DNA of 64,000 nt from Pseudovirgaria hyperparasitica (taxonomy: Eukaryota > Ascomycota > Dothideomycetes > Acrospermales > Acrospermaceae): assembly GCF_010093815.1 (NCBI RefSeq), contig NW_022985549.1:1947494-2011493 (forward strand), read 5' to 3'. Position numbers and translations under genes: made by a program. Below are positions 35,930-46,757 of this stretch, one piece after another. Positions within the stretch are counted from its first letter, which is position 1. Every line of letters starts with the position of its first letter. The notes under the pieces are model-generated. The model was given only the letters and a program-made list of their open reading frames with translations, ran no database searches and was not told where the DNA came from.

Positions 35930-37649
35930 TCACCCCTCCTCCTCCCTCCCCTCCACACGCACCACCCCTCCCCCCTCAACCCCGACCTCCACCCTCACCT
36001 TCCGCAAACTCGCCTCCACCGGCCTCCTCGCCTCAAACACCCTCCCCAACTCCTCAAGCGTATGCCCCGCCGTCTCGACAAAAAACCCCCACACAACCCC
36101 CATCTCCACCACAATCCACCCAATATACACCAGATACAACCGCCAGCCGATCCGCTCGATCCCCACGCTAATCCCATACGTATTGACCATCATAGCGACA
36201 TTCAAGAAGAGGAAATTGAGGCCGGAGCCTTTTGCGCGCGTGCGCGTCTCGAGACACTCGACGGCGTAGAGCGTCTGCAGCGGCGTCCAGCCCCAGGCGA
36301 AGAAGATGCCGAAGGCGTAGATGGAGACGATGGTGCCGTAGGCGAGGTCCGGGTTGTGTGGCGTGCGGGCGGTGAAGGCGGTGAGGAGGATGTAGGCGAC
36401 GAGGGCGCCGGCGAGGCCGCCGAGCAGCATTGTGCGGCGGCCGAGGCGGTCGAGCAGGGAGGCGCCGAGGATGGCGGCGAGCATGCTGAAGAGCGGGTTG
36501 ATGGCGGAGATGAGGAGTTGGGTGCTTGGATCGCGGATGCCGGCTTGGAGGACCATTTGGGGGAGGAAGTAGGAGACCACGTTGTTGCCGCTCCATTGGC
36601 CGAAGAAGGACATTGCGATGACGAGGGCGAGGCGGTAGCGGGCGGGGCGGGTGTTGTAGAGGGCGGAGAAGTCGTACCAGGGGGAGGAGTCGTGGGTGGT
36701 GGTGGCGGTGAGGTCGGCGGTGATTTCTTGGTATTGGAGCTGGACGATGGGCGAGGAGGGGTTGTTGTCCGGGGCGTGGTATTTGGCCATTACGGCGAGG
36801 GCTTCGGCGTGGCGGTTTTGCATGATGAGCCAGCGGGGGGATTCGGGGAAGAAGAGGACGAGGCTCATTGTTATGCCGGGGAGGATGCATTGGACGAGGG
36901 TCGGGAGGCGCCATGCCCAGGAGGAGTGGCCCAGGTGCAGGTTTGTGCCGTAGGTCGTCCAGCCGGCGAGGATGTTGCCTAGCCCTGTGTTTTTGTCAGT
37001 GGGGAAGGAGGGAAAGGGGAAAGGGGGGGGATGACTTGCACCAGAAGTTGTTGTACATGCCGGCCATGAAGCCGCGGTATGCGGGATGGGCGAGCTCGAC
37101 GGTGTACGTCGGTCCGGCGGCAGACGCGATGGAGGCGCCGAAGCCCAGGATGAACCGGCCGGCGATGAAGTGGCCGGTTCCGTGGGCTGTAACTTGAACG
37201 GCCGTGCCGACGAGGACAAGCGCGCACCCGACAAAGATGCACACGCGGCGACCATATCCGTCGGCGAAGAAGCCGCAGAACGGGAACGCGGCGATCTGGC
37301 CGAGATTGTAGACGATGAATATGATTCCCGTCGAGGATCCTGCGCCGCTAAGACCGAATGTCTTTTGGTACGACTCCATGGCGTTGATGGAGCCCATCAG
37401 GGAGGAATCTGGTCGTTGTAAGCGTTGTGTCGTGGTATCCTTCTTGCACTCACCGAACCCGTTCAGCGTCGAAACGAGGTAGCCAATTGTCATGATAAAG
37501 TACAACTTCAGCATGCCCTTGGACAATAGCTTGGGCGGTTGCGCCTCCACGGCCGCGGTCAGGGCAACGCTGTGCACCTGGATCTCCTTGGTTCGGCCAT
37601 CACCTTCGGCATCAACACGCTCATTGACCTCGAATGCCTTCTCTGCCAT
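35930..37649 (-). CDS. MFS sugar transporter, probable lactose/galactoside permease
   Basis: Three exons, 37649-37454, 37408-37040 and 36984-35930, encode 539 residues. The second intron is best read as GC-AG: the donor GGT/GCAAGT followed by ACACAG restores NNFWWLGNILAGW, whereas the nearby GT breaks the frame. Sugar-porter signatures are NGFDSSLMGSINAM, GYGRRVCIFVG, GRFILGFGASIASAAGPTY, PESPRWL, DRLGRRTML, and a modified PET motif FFVETAGHTLEELG. Twelve membrane helices are expected. Its start faces the GH2 beta-galactosidase across 1.1 kb. In Aspergillus a lactose permease (lacpA) and beta-galactosidase (bgaD) are arranged divergently in this way. That makes a disaccharide permease the best inference, but substrate is not proven. 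Confidence 0.88.
36985..37039 (-). other. Non-canonical GC-AG intron in the sugar transporter
   Basis: Read on the minus strand, the exon ends TTCTGGT and the intron begins GCAAGT, the classical GC-donor consensus, ending at ACACAG. The phases on both sides agree only with this donor; the overlapping GT one base earlier would shift the frame. Confidence 0.75.
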
Positions 37650-38773
37650 GCTGACGATGCGAGCCTCTGTCTTTCGAAAGTGATGCTGAATTCCTGATGA
37701 CTGCCGAACCTGCCTTATGGTAACCCTGACGATGATTACACACCGAGAGTCACAGATTTGATCATTCAGGAGCCGACCGGGCCAGTCTATATATCCAGGC
37801 CACACACTCAAGCTTGGCATATAGCAGCCCGCAGCTGTACTACACCAAGACATTCAAGCGGTCTATGGCCACGGGATGCGTACGAGTAACGGAAACAGGA
37901 GCCAAGTCACGCCCAGACAAGTCTCGCCTCGGGTCACACATACTGGGCGCGGTGCCAGCGGCAGTCGTGATACCCATGATGTTCGACCAGTTGCGGATAT
38001 GTCACCCGCGGAAAAAGCCTATTGCTGACTTGCAGTTGGTCTGAGGATAAAGACCTACGGCTGGGATGAACGGATTGGCGTTCTGGGTCCGTTCTTGCAG
38101 CGACGTCGGAGGTCAGGGGCAACACGCTCTTACAGATGTTTGTGGAGCATCTTACGCCTCATATCATGCATGGCCTTGGACGAGGTGGAAGGTTTTGTAT
38201 CGTAGTCACACACGATATACCCGGCAGGACAGGGTGAAAGCGAAGCATGTATGAGAAGCGGAGATAGCTCCTTGCAGGCGGGGTTTACACTCCGCTTTGT
38301 TTGGGCCACGTGACACTTCCCCAGATTCACCACCTTCCAGAACATGTGTTTACCACTCGATCCCTCACTCTTGACACGCGAGGGACGCTGTATTGAGGCG
38401 TGATGCCTGAGTCATGAGTCACAGCAGGCGTCCAATTGCCCCACTCACTGCGTGTCAGTAGTCAACATCAACGGCAAACACCCCGGAACGTCGCATCGGC
38501 CTAGCATCCCAGCAGAACGTACACGGCGCCCAGCTCGGTACATGCGCGCAATTGTCCCCGAGCACTCCAATCGTGCATACCTGGGTATGCAAGTTGTGTT
38601 GGCTCTTCACGGTATACCTGCCCCTGCGGGTCTATTGATCCGGCAAGAAGCCCGCGCCGGCCTCGAGACTCGAGCGTACTCGAAAGCGCTTGTACAAAAA
38701 GCCACCCTCACACGCATCTCACCAGCCCAGCCAAGAATCTATACCTTACAGACCAACCCCAATCTCCGCAGCC
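37650..38773. promoter_or_regulatory. Shared divergent promoter of transporter and beta-galactosidase
   Basis: These 1124 bases separate the two start codons. Visible sites include four matches to the CreA carbon-repressor consensus SYGGRG: 38278-38283 on plus, and 38319-38324, 38439-38444 and 38481-38486 on minus. There is also a CACGTG palindrome at 38307-38312, a CCAAT box at 38432-38436 and the paired TGAGTCA listed separately. All cluster within 500 bases of the beta-galactosidase ATG. The sites are short, so chance matches are possible. A glucose-repressed, co-induced pair is the natural reading. Confidence 0.6.
38408..38421. promoter_or_regulatory. Two abutting TGAGTCA (bZIP/Gcn4-type) sites
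   Basis: TGAGTCA occurs twice back to back (38408-38414 and 38415-38421), about 355 bases before the beta-galactosidase start. It is the consensus of Gcn4/CpcA and AP-1-like bZIP factors. A perfect direct duplication is unlikely by chance. Confidence 0.65.
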
Positions 38774-41700
38774 ATGTCATCTCAATCCGGCCACTTCCCG
38801 CCCGGTATCCCGGACTGGAACAACCTGAGCGTCCTGCACCGCAACACGCTCCCGCCACGCTCCTACTTCTTCCCCTTCCCAAGCGAGGCCGCAGCGCTCA
38901 GCCGCGAAATAACGCAGTCAGACGCGCTGAGCCTTAGCGGGACATGGAAATTCCACCACGCCCCGAGCCCGTACGAGGCGCCCGCAGGCTTCGAAGCTCC
39001 GGACTTTGACACGGCTGCGTGGAGCGATATCCAGGTGCCGGGTATGTGGCAGCTGCAGGGGTTCGGCAGACCGCACTACACGAATACAAACTACCATTTT
39101 CCGGTCGATCCGCCGAATGTGCCAGTGCAAGGGAACGAGACCGGGTGCTATGTGAGGGGGTTTGAGGTTCCGGAGCGCTGGAGGGGGTATCAGTTGAGGC
39201 TGCGCTTTGAGGGTGTTGATGCGGCGTTTCATGTTTATGTGAATGGCACTGAGGCTGGGTATCATCAGGGATCACGCAACCCTTCGGAGTTTGATGTTTC
39301 TGGGCTTGTGCGGAGCGGTATGAATAGGTTGGCTGTGCGAGTGTATCGCTTCTGTGATGGCTCGTATCTGGAGGATCAGGACCAATGGCGCACTTCGGGC
39401 ATCTTCCGTGATGTCTTTCTGATCGGCTTCACCCAGAACCGCATCGAGGACGTCCACATTCGCACCGACCTGGATGACAAGTACACCGATGCCGAGCTCA
39501 AGGCGTCATTCAGGCTCACCGGTACAGGAAAGCTGACCGTGCGATTTCTCGACTCCAACAAAGCAACTCTAGACTCGCAATCACTCGACGCATCTTCAGA
39601 CACCGAGGTGATTCTCAAAGTATCAAACCCGAAGAAGTGGACCGCCGAAACACCACACCTGTACTACCTTGCCGCCTCCTTCGGTGGCCAAACCCTCACC
39701 CAACAAATCGGCTTCCGCACCACATCCATCCAGAATGGCATCTTTACCGTCAACGGCCGCCGCATTGTCTTCCGCGGCGCAAATCGCCACGAGCACCACC
39801 CTATCCACGGCCGCGCCGTGCCCTATGACTTCATGAAGCAAGACCTCCTGATCATGAAGCGCCACAACCTCAACGCCGTGCGCACATCCCACCAGCCCAG
39901 CGACCCGCGCCTCTACGAGCTCGCCAACGAGCTGGGCCTCTGGGTCATGGACGAAGCTGACCTCGAATGCCACGGCTTCGCATCCGTCGCGGAGAACGCA
40001 TTCACGCCCGAGCAACGCAGCATGAGCTACGAAGCGCGCAAGGAGATCGCACATGCAGAGGCCGCGAAATGGACGTCCGACAATCCGCTGTGGGAGGATA
40101 GCTACGTAGATCGCGCCCGGCAGTTGGTTGTGCGGGACAAGAACCACCCGTGCGTGGTGATGTGGAGTCTGGGCAACGAGGCGTTCTACGGGCGTAACTT
40201 CCAGGCCATGTACGACTTCATCCGCGCATACGATGATACACGGGTCGTGCACTACGAAGGCGATACGCATGCTCAGACGGTTGATGTGTATAGTCAGATG
40301 TATCCCTCTGTGAACAGCATAGTCCGCGATTTCGGGCGCGCGGAGACGTTCGACAAGCCGCTTGTTCTGTGCGAGTTTATTCATGCTATGGGCAATGGAC
40401 CGGGAAATATCAAGGAGTACATCGACGCGTTCTATGCGTATCCGCGCTTGCAGGGCGGGTTTGTATGGGAGTGGGCGAACCACGGGATGGTGACGAAGAA
40501 CGAAGCTGGAGAGGAGTATTATGGCTATGGAGGTGATTTTGGCGAGGACGTACATGATGCGAATTTCGTCATGGATGGCGTGTTGTTCTCAGACCACGCA
40601 CCTGCGCCCGGGCTGGTCGAGTATGCGAAGGCGATTGAGCCGGTGCAGCTTGTAGAGGGGTCGACGGCGGATGATGTGCGGATTCTGAATCGGTATGACT
40701 TCCTGACGCTAGACCATCTGAAGGCGGAGGCGAAGTACAATGTCCACGGAGGAGACATCGTCGCCGGAGAAGTCGAAATTCCGAAGGACATCCGACCCGG
40801 CAAGTCCGCCTCCTTGCACCTCGCGGCGCTCATAACCGCGGCCCCGAAGGACACATTCGCGATCGAAATATCTTTTTTGCACAAATCACAACCATCATGG
40901 TCTCCATTACCCACGCACCGCGTTGCGTGGTTCCAGATCACCCTGTCTCTGCCTACTTTCTCACCTCAACCCTCGTTTTCATCCGCTGGCATTCACATGA
41001 CCCAGATAGGCAGCTCCCTCACCATCACCGCTAGTGCCGACCGCAAATACATATTTTCCCTTGCTACGGGTTTCCTTACGCAAATAACCAAAGATGACAC
41101 GAATGTTCTCGCCACCCCACCCGCACTCACATTCTACCGACCTCTGACCGACAATGACAGGCCGCAGGACGGCTGGCACTGGCTCGATAAACGTGTGCAT
41201 CAACTACGTGCGCGCACGACAGATGTGTCGTGGACAATAACGGATGATGGAGCAGAAGTCGTGGTCAAGAGCCGAGTCGCGCCACCGGTGCTTGCTTGGG
41301 GGTTTGTTGTTGTTACGACGTATAGTATTGTCAATCTAAAGGGCGACGATGAAGCTGGCTTGAAAATCGGAGTAAAAGCCGAGCCACACGGCGAACACCC
41401 TCCTGCCACACTACCCCGTATTGGGCTGTCATTCAGCATATATCCCGAATTCGACAAGACCGAATGGTTCGGCCGTGGCTCGGGTCCCAGTTACCGCGAC
41501 ATGAAACTCTCGCAAGCCATCGGATATCATCAACTTGCGGCGAAGGATCTGTGGGTGCCCTTTGAATATCCCCAGGAATCCGGAAATCGCACCGATGTCT
41601 CATATGTAGACTTCGTATCGAAGGCAACATCTTTGCGTGCGGTCTTTGAAGGCCAGACGGGAGACTTTAGCGCGTGTTACTACCGTGAGAAAGATGTCGA

Positions 41701-41866
41701 CGAGGCGCAGCATCCGTGGGAACTGGAGAGGAAGCGCACGCAGGATTTGAATGTGAGGCTTGATTGGGCGCATCATGGCTTGGGCACAGGGAGTTGTGGG
41801 CCGAAGACATTGGTAGAGTATGCGTTGACATACGGGCCTTTCGAGTACTCTCTGTGGCTGATTTAG
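38774..41866 (+). CDS. bgaD: GH2 beta-galactosidase, LacZ/Lac4 type, intracellular
   Basis: A single exon codes 1030 residues, close to the length of Lac4/LacZ. No signal peptide is present, so it should be cytosolic. The layout is the full LacZ architecture: sugar-binding domain (SLSGTWKFHH, WSDIQVPGMWQLQGFGRPHYTN), immunoglobulin-like domains, and a TIM barrel with RGANRHEHHPIHG, NAVRTSHQPSDPRLYELAN, acid/base Glu469 in WSLGNEAF and nucleophile Glu534 in LCEFIHAMGNGPGN. The small-chain domain holds FYRPLTDNDRPQDGWHW and WFGRGSGPSYRDMK. It hydrolyses lactose and other beta-galactosides. The frame extends upstream only to a TTG, so ATG 38774 is used. The name follows the Aspergillus GH2 enzyme and is a family assignment. 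Confidence 0.93.
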   Translation: MSSQSGHFPPGIPDWNNLSVLHRNTLPPRSYFFPFPSEAAALSREITQSDALSLSGTWKFHHAPSPYEAPAGFEAPDFDTAAWSDIQVPGMWQLQGFGRPHYTNTNYHFPVDPPNVPVQGNETGCYVRGFEVPERWRGYQLRLRFEGVDAAFHVYVNGTEAGYHQGSRNPSEFDVSGLVRSGMNRLAVRVYRFCDGSYLEDQDQWRTSGIFRDVFLIGFTQNRIEDVHIRTDLDDKYTDAELKASFRLTGTGKLTVRFLDSNKATLDSQSLDASSDTEVILKVSNPKKWTAETPHLYYLAASFGGQTLTQQIGFRTTSIQNGIFTVNGRRIVFRGANRHEHHPIHGRAVPYDFMKQDLLIMKRHNLNAVRTSHQPSDPRLYELANELGLWVMDEADLECHGFASVAENAFTPEQRSMSYEARKEIAHAEAAKWTSDNPLWEDSYVDRARQLVVRDKNHPCVVMWSLGNEAFYGRNFQAMYDFIRAYDDTRVVHYEGDTHAQTVDVYSQMYPSVNSIVRDFGRAETFDKPLVLCEFIHAMGNGPGNIKEYIDAFYAYPRLQGGFVWEWANHGMVTKNEAGEEYYGYGGDFGEDVHDANFVMDGVLFSDHAPAPGLVEYAKAIEPVQLVEGSTADDVRILNRYDFLTLDHLKAEAKYNVHGGDIVAGEVEIPKDIRPGKSASLHLAALITAAPKDTFAIEISFLHKSQPSWSPLPTHRVAWFQITLSLPTFSPQPSFSSAGIHMTQIGSSLTITASADRKYIFSLATGFLTQITKDDTNVLATPPALTFYRPLTDNDRPQDGWHWLDKRVHQLRARTTDVSWTITDDGAEVVVKSRVAPPVLAWGFVVVTTYSIVNLKGDDEAGLKIGVKAEPHGEHPPATLPRIGLSFSIYPEFDKTEWFGRGSGPSYRDMKLSQAIGYHQLAAKDLWVPFEYPQESGNRTDVSYVDFVSKATSLRAVFEGQTGDFSACYYREKDVDEAQHPWELERKRTQDLNVRLDWAHHGLGTGSCGPKTLVEYALTYGPFEYSLWLI

Positions 41867-44307
41867 TAACCCGTAGAGTATACTCGTCAGATTATAGGGA
41901 TTGCATTTAGGTCTTGCGGCTATTACGATACCGGATTGGGGGTGCTGATGTTGTGCGATAGTAGGTATTGATCGATCGAGTTCTTGTCGTGTCAGTTCCC
42001 ATACAATACTACCAAGGCCTGCCATACGCACCCAGTCAAGTCGCTCATTCCCATCGAGTCTCAACACATAATCCAGGCTTCCTGCATCAGCAGGCTGGTG
42101 CACACTACAATCAAGCACCGGCATATCACCATCATCACCCTCGTCATGCCTCAGCATATGATCTGTCATTGCCATACTCAGCTCCATCATCGCTGACGGA
42201 CACTGCGTCTCTGCCAACTCCGCATTGATCGTCTGTAAACGCTCGGCAGACAATGAGCCTATGCCAGCGCCTGACCGTGCATTGCCTTCGTTGGACAGTT
42301 TGGTCAGCATTGCGGCGAGGACTTCGGTGGCGCGCTGTGCACCTCGGGTGGCAATCTTGCCGGAGTTGGCGTCAGACTTGGCTCGGTTGTGCCAGATGAA
42401 GTAACTAGAGCGGAGCATGCGGATTTTCTGGCGTAGTTCTTCGATGCTATTTCAACAATGTTAGTGACACTGGAGGGCCTATAGCGGGAAAGTTAGACGT
42501 ACGTTCGCGAGGGGGACATTGATACGTCAAGACATACGACCCTAATTTGATCATCAGCAGGAATATTGGAACGTCTCAGGAGTAGGAAAAGTGCTCACAT
42601 CGCAGCTAGAAGAAAGTCGTGCTGTATTAGGCCTGTCAAGACCCAGTCCTCGCGCTCGAGACGTCCGCCGAGCTGAGATTCATTGTGGTATTCATATTGA
42701 AGCTCTAGCACGCGGAGAGCGGCATTTCGAGCACGACCTTTGTACTCAAGGTATTCGTCTGGTAGACTTAGGAAGTCGCGATGCAGCACACACTTGGCTT
42801 TCAAGTAAAGGAGCTCAAGGAGCAAGCGTTGGACGATCATGAAGGGCTGATCCGTGAAGCTAGATGATTTTATGGGCCTTATTCGAAACCTCTGCGGAAA
42901 ACTCTCATGCACTTGGTCGAGTTCCATGTTTAGTGACTCGACGACCTGTACGAGACGCTCGAGGTCGCTCATGAGGACGACACGGAGAATCTTGCGAAAG
43001 ACAGCAGATATCCTGGCCTTGCATATCATGTATGCGACGTAGGTACAGTCGCTCGAGGAGCGAGATGGCGGTAGGGTAGCACTCAACTCGTCAAAGTCAT
43101 CGTCGTGAAGGTTGGAAGGAGGCTCGGCATCGAATTCGCCTTCGTGGATGACCGGTGGCATGCCGAGCTGGAGAGATGCTAGTAGGTCGAAGACTTCAAT
43201 GAAGTTCCACGTTCTGCGTCGCATCTCCCCCTGGAAAGGACTCAGATTGCTTCCCAACCAGCGGGGATCTCTGTGATAGCCCATGTTCTGTGCGAGACGT
43301 GTGACAAGGCCAAGATTAGTCCATATATCCGAATCCTGGTCAGTGGTAAACCAGTACTTCGAGTACGAGTGAATCAGGAGTGCTTCGACAGCATAGGATT
43401 TCTGCTTGAGATATTGCCCTGACACCAAGTATTTCCACGCCTTATCTGCATAAATAGCTGGTGCAGTCTTGTCCAGTAGGGTAGCAATCGGATCCTTTCT
43501 CGCAAGGGCAACTACAGAACCAAGACACAACATCGAACATAGAAGGCTGATCCATAGATGTGGTGTAGAAGATGGGTTCTCCCAGAACGCGTCGTACTCT
43601 CTGTGAAACTGGTTGGCATGGATAAACGAAACTGTCACAAATCTTGCATTGAAGTATGTCATCAGGAGTGTGTCCACGGTGGGCCGATCCGGGAGTTCGT
43701 CAACGATTCTTGAAGATGCTGGACTTGCGGTAAAGTCGGACGCTGGCTCTTGTATATCAGACAAAGACACAGCAGGAGTGCCTTCACTGAGCCCTCCGTC
43801 ATTCACATCAAGAAAAGCGCGTATCCCCTGAATACTCTCCAACACTGATCTCCAATTTGTAGAGCCTGCGTATCCTATATCGCCTCCGGCACCAGACCCC
43901 TGCTGACCTGCCATTAGATGAGCCTCGGACACTGGTGTTGAGGATATATGAGAGGATCCTGATGAACTAGTGTTGTTCGCATCATCATCTGGAGGTTCCG
44001 AGCGGGGTTGGATGAGCTTGCTGACGATACACTCTAATTCCTGTAGCCTTCTTGCAGCTTCACTTTTGCGGGAGACCGCCCGAGTTGCTTCATGCTTGTC
44101 TCTCGGCGTTGTGGGCGTAAAGCTGCATGATGAATCCATACTCCGTTTCGTGCAGCTATCACAAGGTTGCTTACGATCACATTTCGTTCTCCGAGTGCGA
44201 CAGTTGGAACATGACACCGCAAGCCGGTTCCTTTTGCTGACACGCGTGCGGTCATGATTGGGAACTGCAACACGAAATCTACTAGTCAAATCAGAGAACT
44301 TGGTCAT
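41600..44307 (-). CDS. Zn2Cys6 fungal-specific transcription factor, C terminus uncertain
   Basis: Exons 44307-42599, 42541-42503 and 42446 onward join in phase. The N-terminal zinc cluster has six Cys at 33, 36, 43, 49, 52 and 61 (CSNCRTRRTKC, CDSCTK), followed by a basic linker and a heptad-like LQELECIVSKL. The middle holds the fungal-specific regulatory domain: YFNARFVTVSFIHANQFH, HSYSKYWFTTDQD, LAQNMGYHRDPR and RRRTWNFIEVFDLLASLQLGMPP. The last open frame runs to a stop at 41600, which gives 864 residues but overlaps the beta-galactosidase 3' end by 267 bases on the other strand. The protein probably ends earlier, near or before 41870, through a splice I could not fix. Its position beside the beta-galactosidase suggests a pathway regulator; the direct target is inference. 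Confidence 0.8.
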
Positions 44308-44684
44308 TGTTGGCAATTCTGAGGTATTCCGAATAGCACTCTGGTTGATGACAAATTAACGAGTGTATTATCGAAGGACAAGACTTGATGGTGGAAGGGA
44401 TCTCGGACGCCTCGAGACTGGCCACTGTCAGGCTGGTTCCTGTTTAGGTTTAGCGGTAGATAAGATGGATTGGTGAGCGGGCGGGCGGCTGTACACGGAA
44501 CGGAACTTTCTCGCTCTGCCTGACACAAATTCATCAGTGTATCAAACCGGTCATCGTCAGATCTATTGAAACTAGTCTCCGACTTGTGAACATACGATCA
44601 AAAGAACTGCTGTCTGAACAGTGGACCGGACGTGCTCGGTCTTTGCCTTGGTTCAATTCATTTTACGCGGTATCAAAGTCCAAG
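44308..44684. other. Short divergent promoter between the Zn2Cys6 factor and the phosphoesterase
   Basis: The 377 bases between the two start codons have no coding signal. The open frame of the phosphoesterase continues about 100 bases into it but contains no upstream ATG, only a GTG. Confidence 0.5.
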
Positions 44685-45563
44685 ATGAAGCTTTATGCTC
44701 TCGGAGATATACATCTCAGCTACAAGGCCAACATAGAAGCCCTGCAGGAATTAGAGCCGCATCCCGAAGACGCCATGATATTGTGTGGTGATGTAGGCGA
44801 GAGTGCCGAGCATCTCGAGATAGCATTCAAAGCTGCGACACAGAATTTCAAGCTCGTGTTCTGGGTGCCGGGAAATCATGAGTTGTACAGTCTACCATCA
44901 TCGAGCAAACTAAGAGGAGAAGCAAAATACAAAGAATGTGTCTGGATAGCGCGTAAGTATGGCATCCTGACGCCCGAAGACGACTTTTACCGTTGGGACG
45001 GCGAAGGTGGGCCAGCCATCATTTGCCCTATTTTCACCCTGTACGACTACAGCTTTAGACCGGCCCATATTAGCAGAGAGAATGCAGTCAAATGGGCAGA
45101 AGAAGCAGATACTGTGGCTACGGATGAGTTCCTTTTGCATCCAGATCCACATCCGACTCGAGATGCATGGTGCGAAGCTCTTGTGGCCAAGTTCGAAGAC
45201 AAATTAGAAGAAGCTGCAGCAGAAGGCGTTCCTCTGATCATCATCAACCACTGGCCCCTGAGACAAGATCTTGTTTACATTCCTCGAGCGCCGCGATTTA
45301 TAATATGGTGTGGCACCACCAAGACAGAGAATTGGCACACCAGATTCAACGCCAAGGTAGTCGTTTCCGGACATCTTCACGTTCCGAGGACAGACTGGAA
45401 ATCAGGCGTGAGATTCGAAGAGTGCAGTCTCGGGTATCCTCGACAATGGGAGCAGGTCAAAGCAAGCGGTAAAGACGTCAACGACCTGATAAGAGAGATT
45501 CTTCCAGGACCGCCGGTGCCAGAGTATGATTCTGCAGAGCCACAGTGGCGAAGATGGGGTTGA
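44685..45563 (+). CDS. Calcineurin-like metallophosphoesterase
   Basis: An intronless 292-residue protein with the metallophosphoesterase metal-ligand motifs in order: LGDIHLS (Asp-x-His), LCGDVGE (Gly-Asp-x), PGNHE (Gly-Asn-His-Glu), IIINHWPL and SGHLHVPR (Gly-His-x-His). The ATG at 44685 places the first motif directly at the N terminus, as usual in this family. No signal peptide or membrane segment is seen, so it is probably cytosolic. Substrate cannot be told; family members cleave phosphomonoesters, phosphodiesters or phosphoproteins. It lies between the beta-galactosidase regulator and the secreted GH2 gene, a position that could be fortuitous. Confidence 0.88.
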   Translation: MKLYALGDIHLSYKANIEALQELEPHPEDAMILCGDVGESAEHLEIAFKAATQNFKLVFWVPGNHELYSLPSSSKLRGEAKYKECVWIARKYGILTPEDDFYRWDGEGGPAIICPIFTLYDYSFRPAHISRENAVKWAEEADTVATDEFLLHPDPHPTRDAWCEALVAKFEDKLEEAAAEGVPLIIINHWPLRQDLVYIPRAPRFIIWCGTTKTENWHTRFNAKVVVSGHLHVPRTDWKSGVRFEECSLGYPRQWEQVKASGKDVNDLIREILPGPPVPEYDSAEPQWRRWG

Positions 45564-46757
45564 AATTGTCAAATGGGCTACTTCGGTCTCGTTTGCATTT
45601 CGGTCTTGAGCTTGATGCTGGGACGACTCAATGGATTGAACGATGAATGGCTCTCTTCGTGCTGCCATCTTCTTAGCGCATTAGTAAAATGAAAGACGGC
45701 TTTACCTGACTCAACACCATGCTACGGCTGGCAGAGGTGTGATTACTGTTATCTGCTTCATTTCATTCTGCGATGACGAGTGTCGAAAGTAGGAAAGTTC
45801 ATGCTAGGATTTGGCACGTTGTAGTATAAGTGTAGCACAGCGAGGCTGGCATGGGGCCGCAGGAGAAGACGTGGGTGGGTGGCCGGGCGACAAGTGCTGA
45901 TTCTGCGGGGTAGCGTGATTCATCCCGTCTGTGTATTGCTATCTATGGACTCCCAACCGTCTTCATTTATCCAACTTCGCAATATCGTTGCCAGTCGTCA
46001 AAGAACGATGCACCTGATGACTTACAATGACGGCGATGCAGTCGAAGAAGGGTGTGTCGAAGCTCGATGGGTGACAAGCGCCGCAGTTCAACATCAGCTG
46101 AGTAGCTACTGGTGGGCACAACAGCAGCTCACAACACCACAATACACTCTCGCCTTGGTCTAGTGACGGCAGCGATCCGCATGTCTCATGCCGCTCCGGG
46201 CTTCATCCATCTTGCGCCTGATGGTACTATGTAGATGGTTGATGGACTGGCCGGTTCATGATGCACGACCGGGTGTTGTACTAGCTGGGTATAGCAGGTC
46301 TTGAAGCTGCATGCACATCACTCATCACCAATTCCCCCCTGAGTCGTCACAAGGTTTTCCTGTTTGGTATCCCGCTGCTGCATAATCCACTTCTCTCCAT
46401 CGAATATGCTCCCGCTACCTGGTAAATGCGGGGCTGCGTGATGCGGTACCCTTGGCTTGCTGTCGCCTGAACGGACTCGCGCCAGATATTATTCCCCGTC
46501 GTAGCATTATATAAACCTGCACAGATGCCTTCGACTGCGAGGACTCAAGGGAAATATTCTGACTCCGGGATTCTCTCTTGTGTAGAGAAAGGTATAGAAT
46601 CCCCACCGGTCTTCGATTTTTTTATGATGGCCAGCTAACGCCTCGAACTCCAGCCCCTGCCAGCCCCTTGTATTGAAGCATACATATACGACGGCTGAAC
46701 AAATAAAACCGAATTCTCCGAGGGAAAAGCACTTCTCCTCAGAGGAGATCCAACATC
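45564..46757. other. Intergenic region upstream of the secreted GH2 gene
   Basis: No gene is supported; open frames such as 45879-46163 lack any family signature. The right-hand 300 bases presumably form the promoter of the secreted GH2 gene. Confidence 0.5.

Noticed and set aside
35873-36982. 369-codon plus-strand frame opposite the sugar transporter
   Set aside because: Antisense shadow of a GC-rich gene, His/Pro- and Glu/Gly-rich with no domain.
39623-40555. 310-codon minus-strand frame opposite the beta-galactosidase
   Set aside because: Antisense shadow; the plus strand carries a complete GH2 enzyme with catalytic residues.
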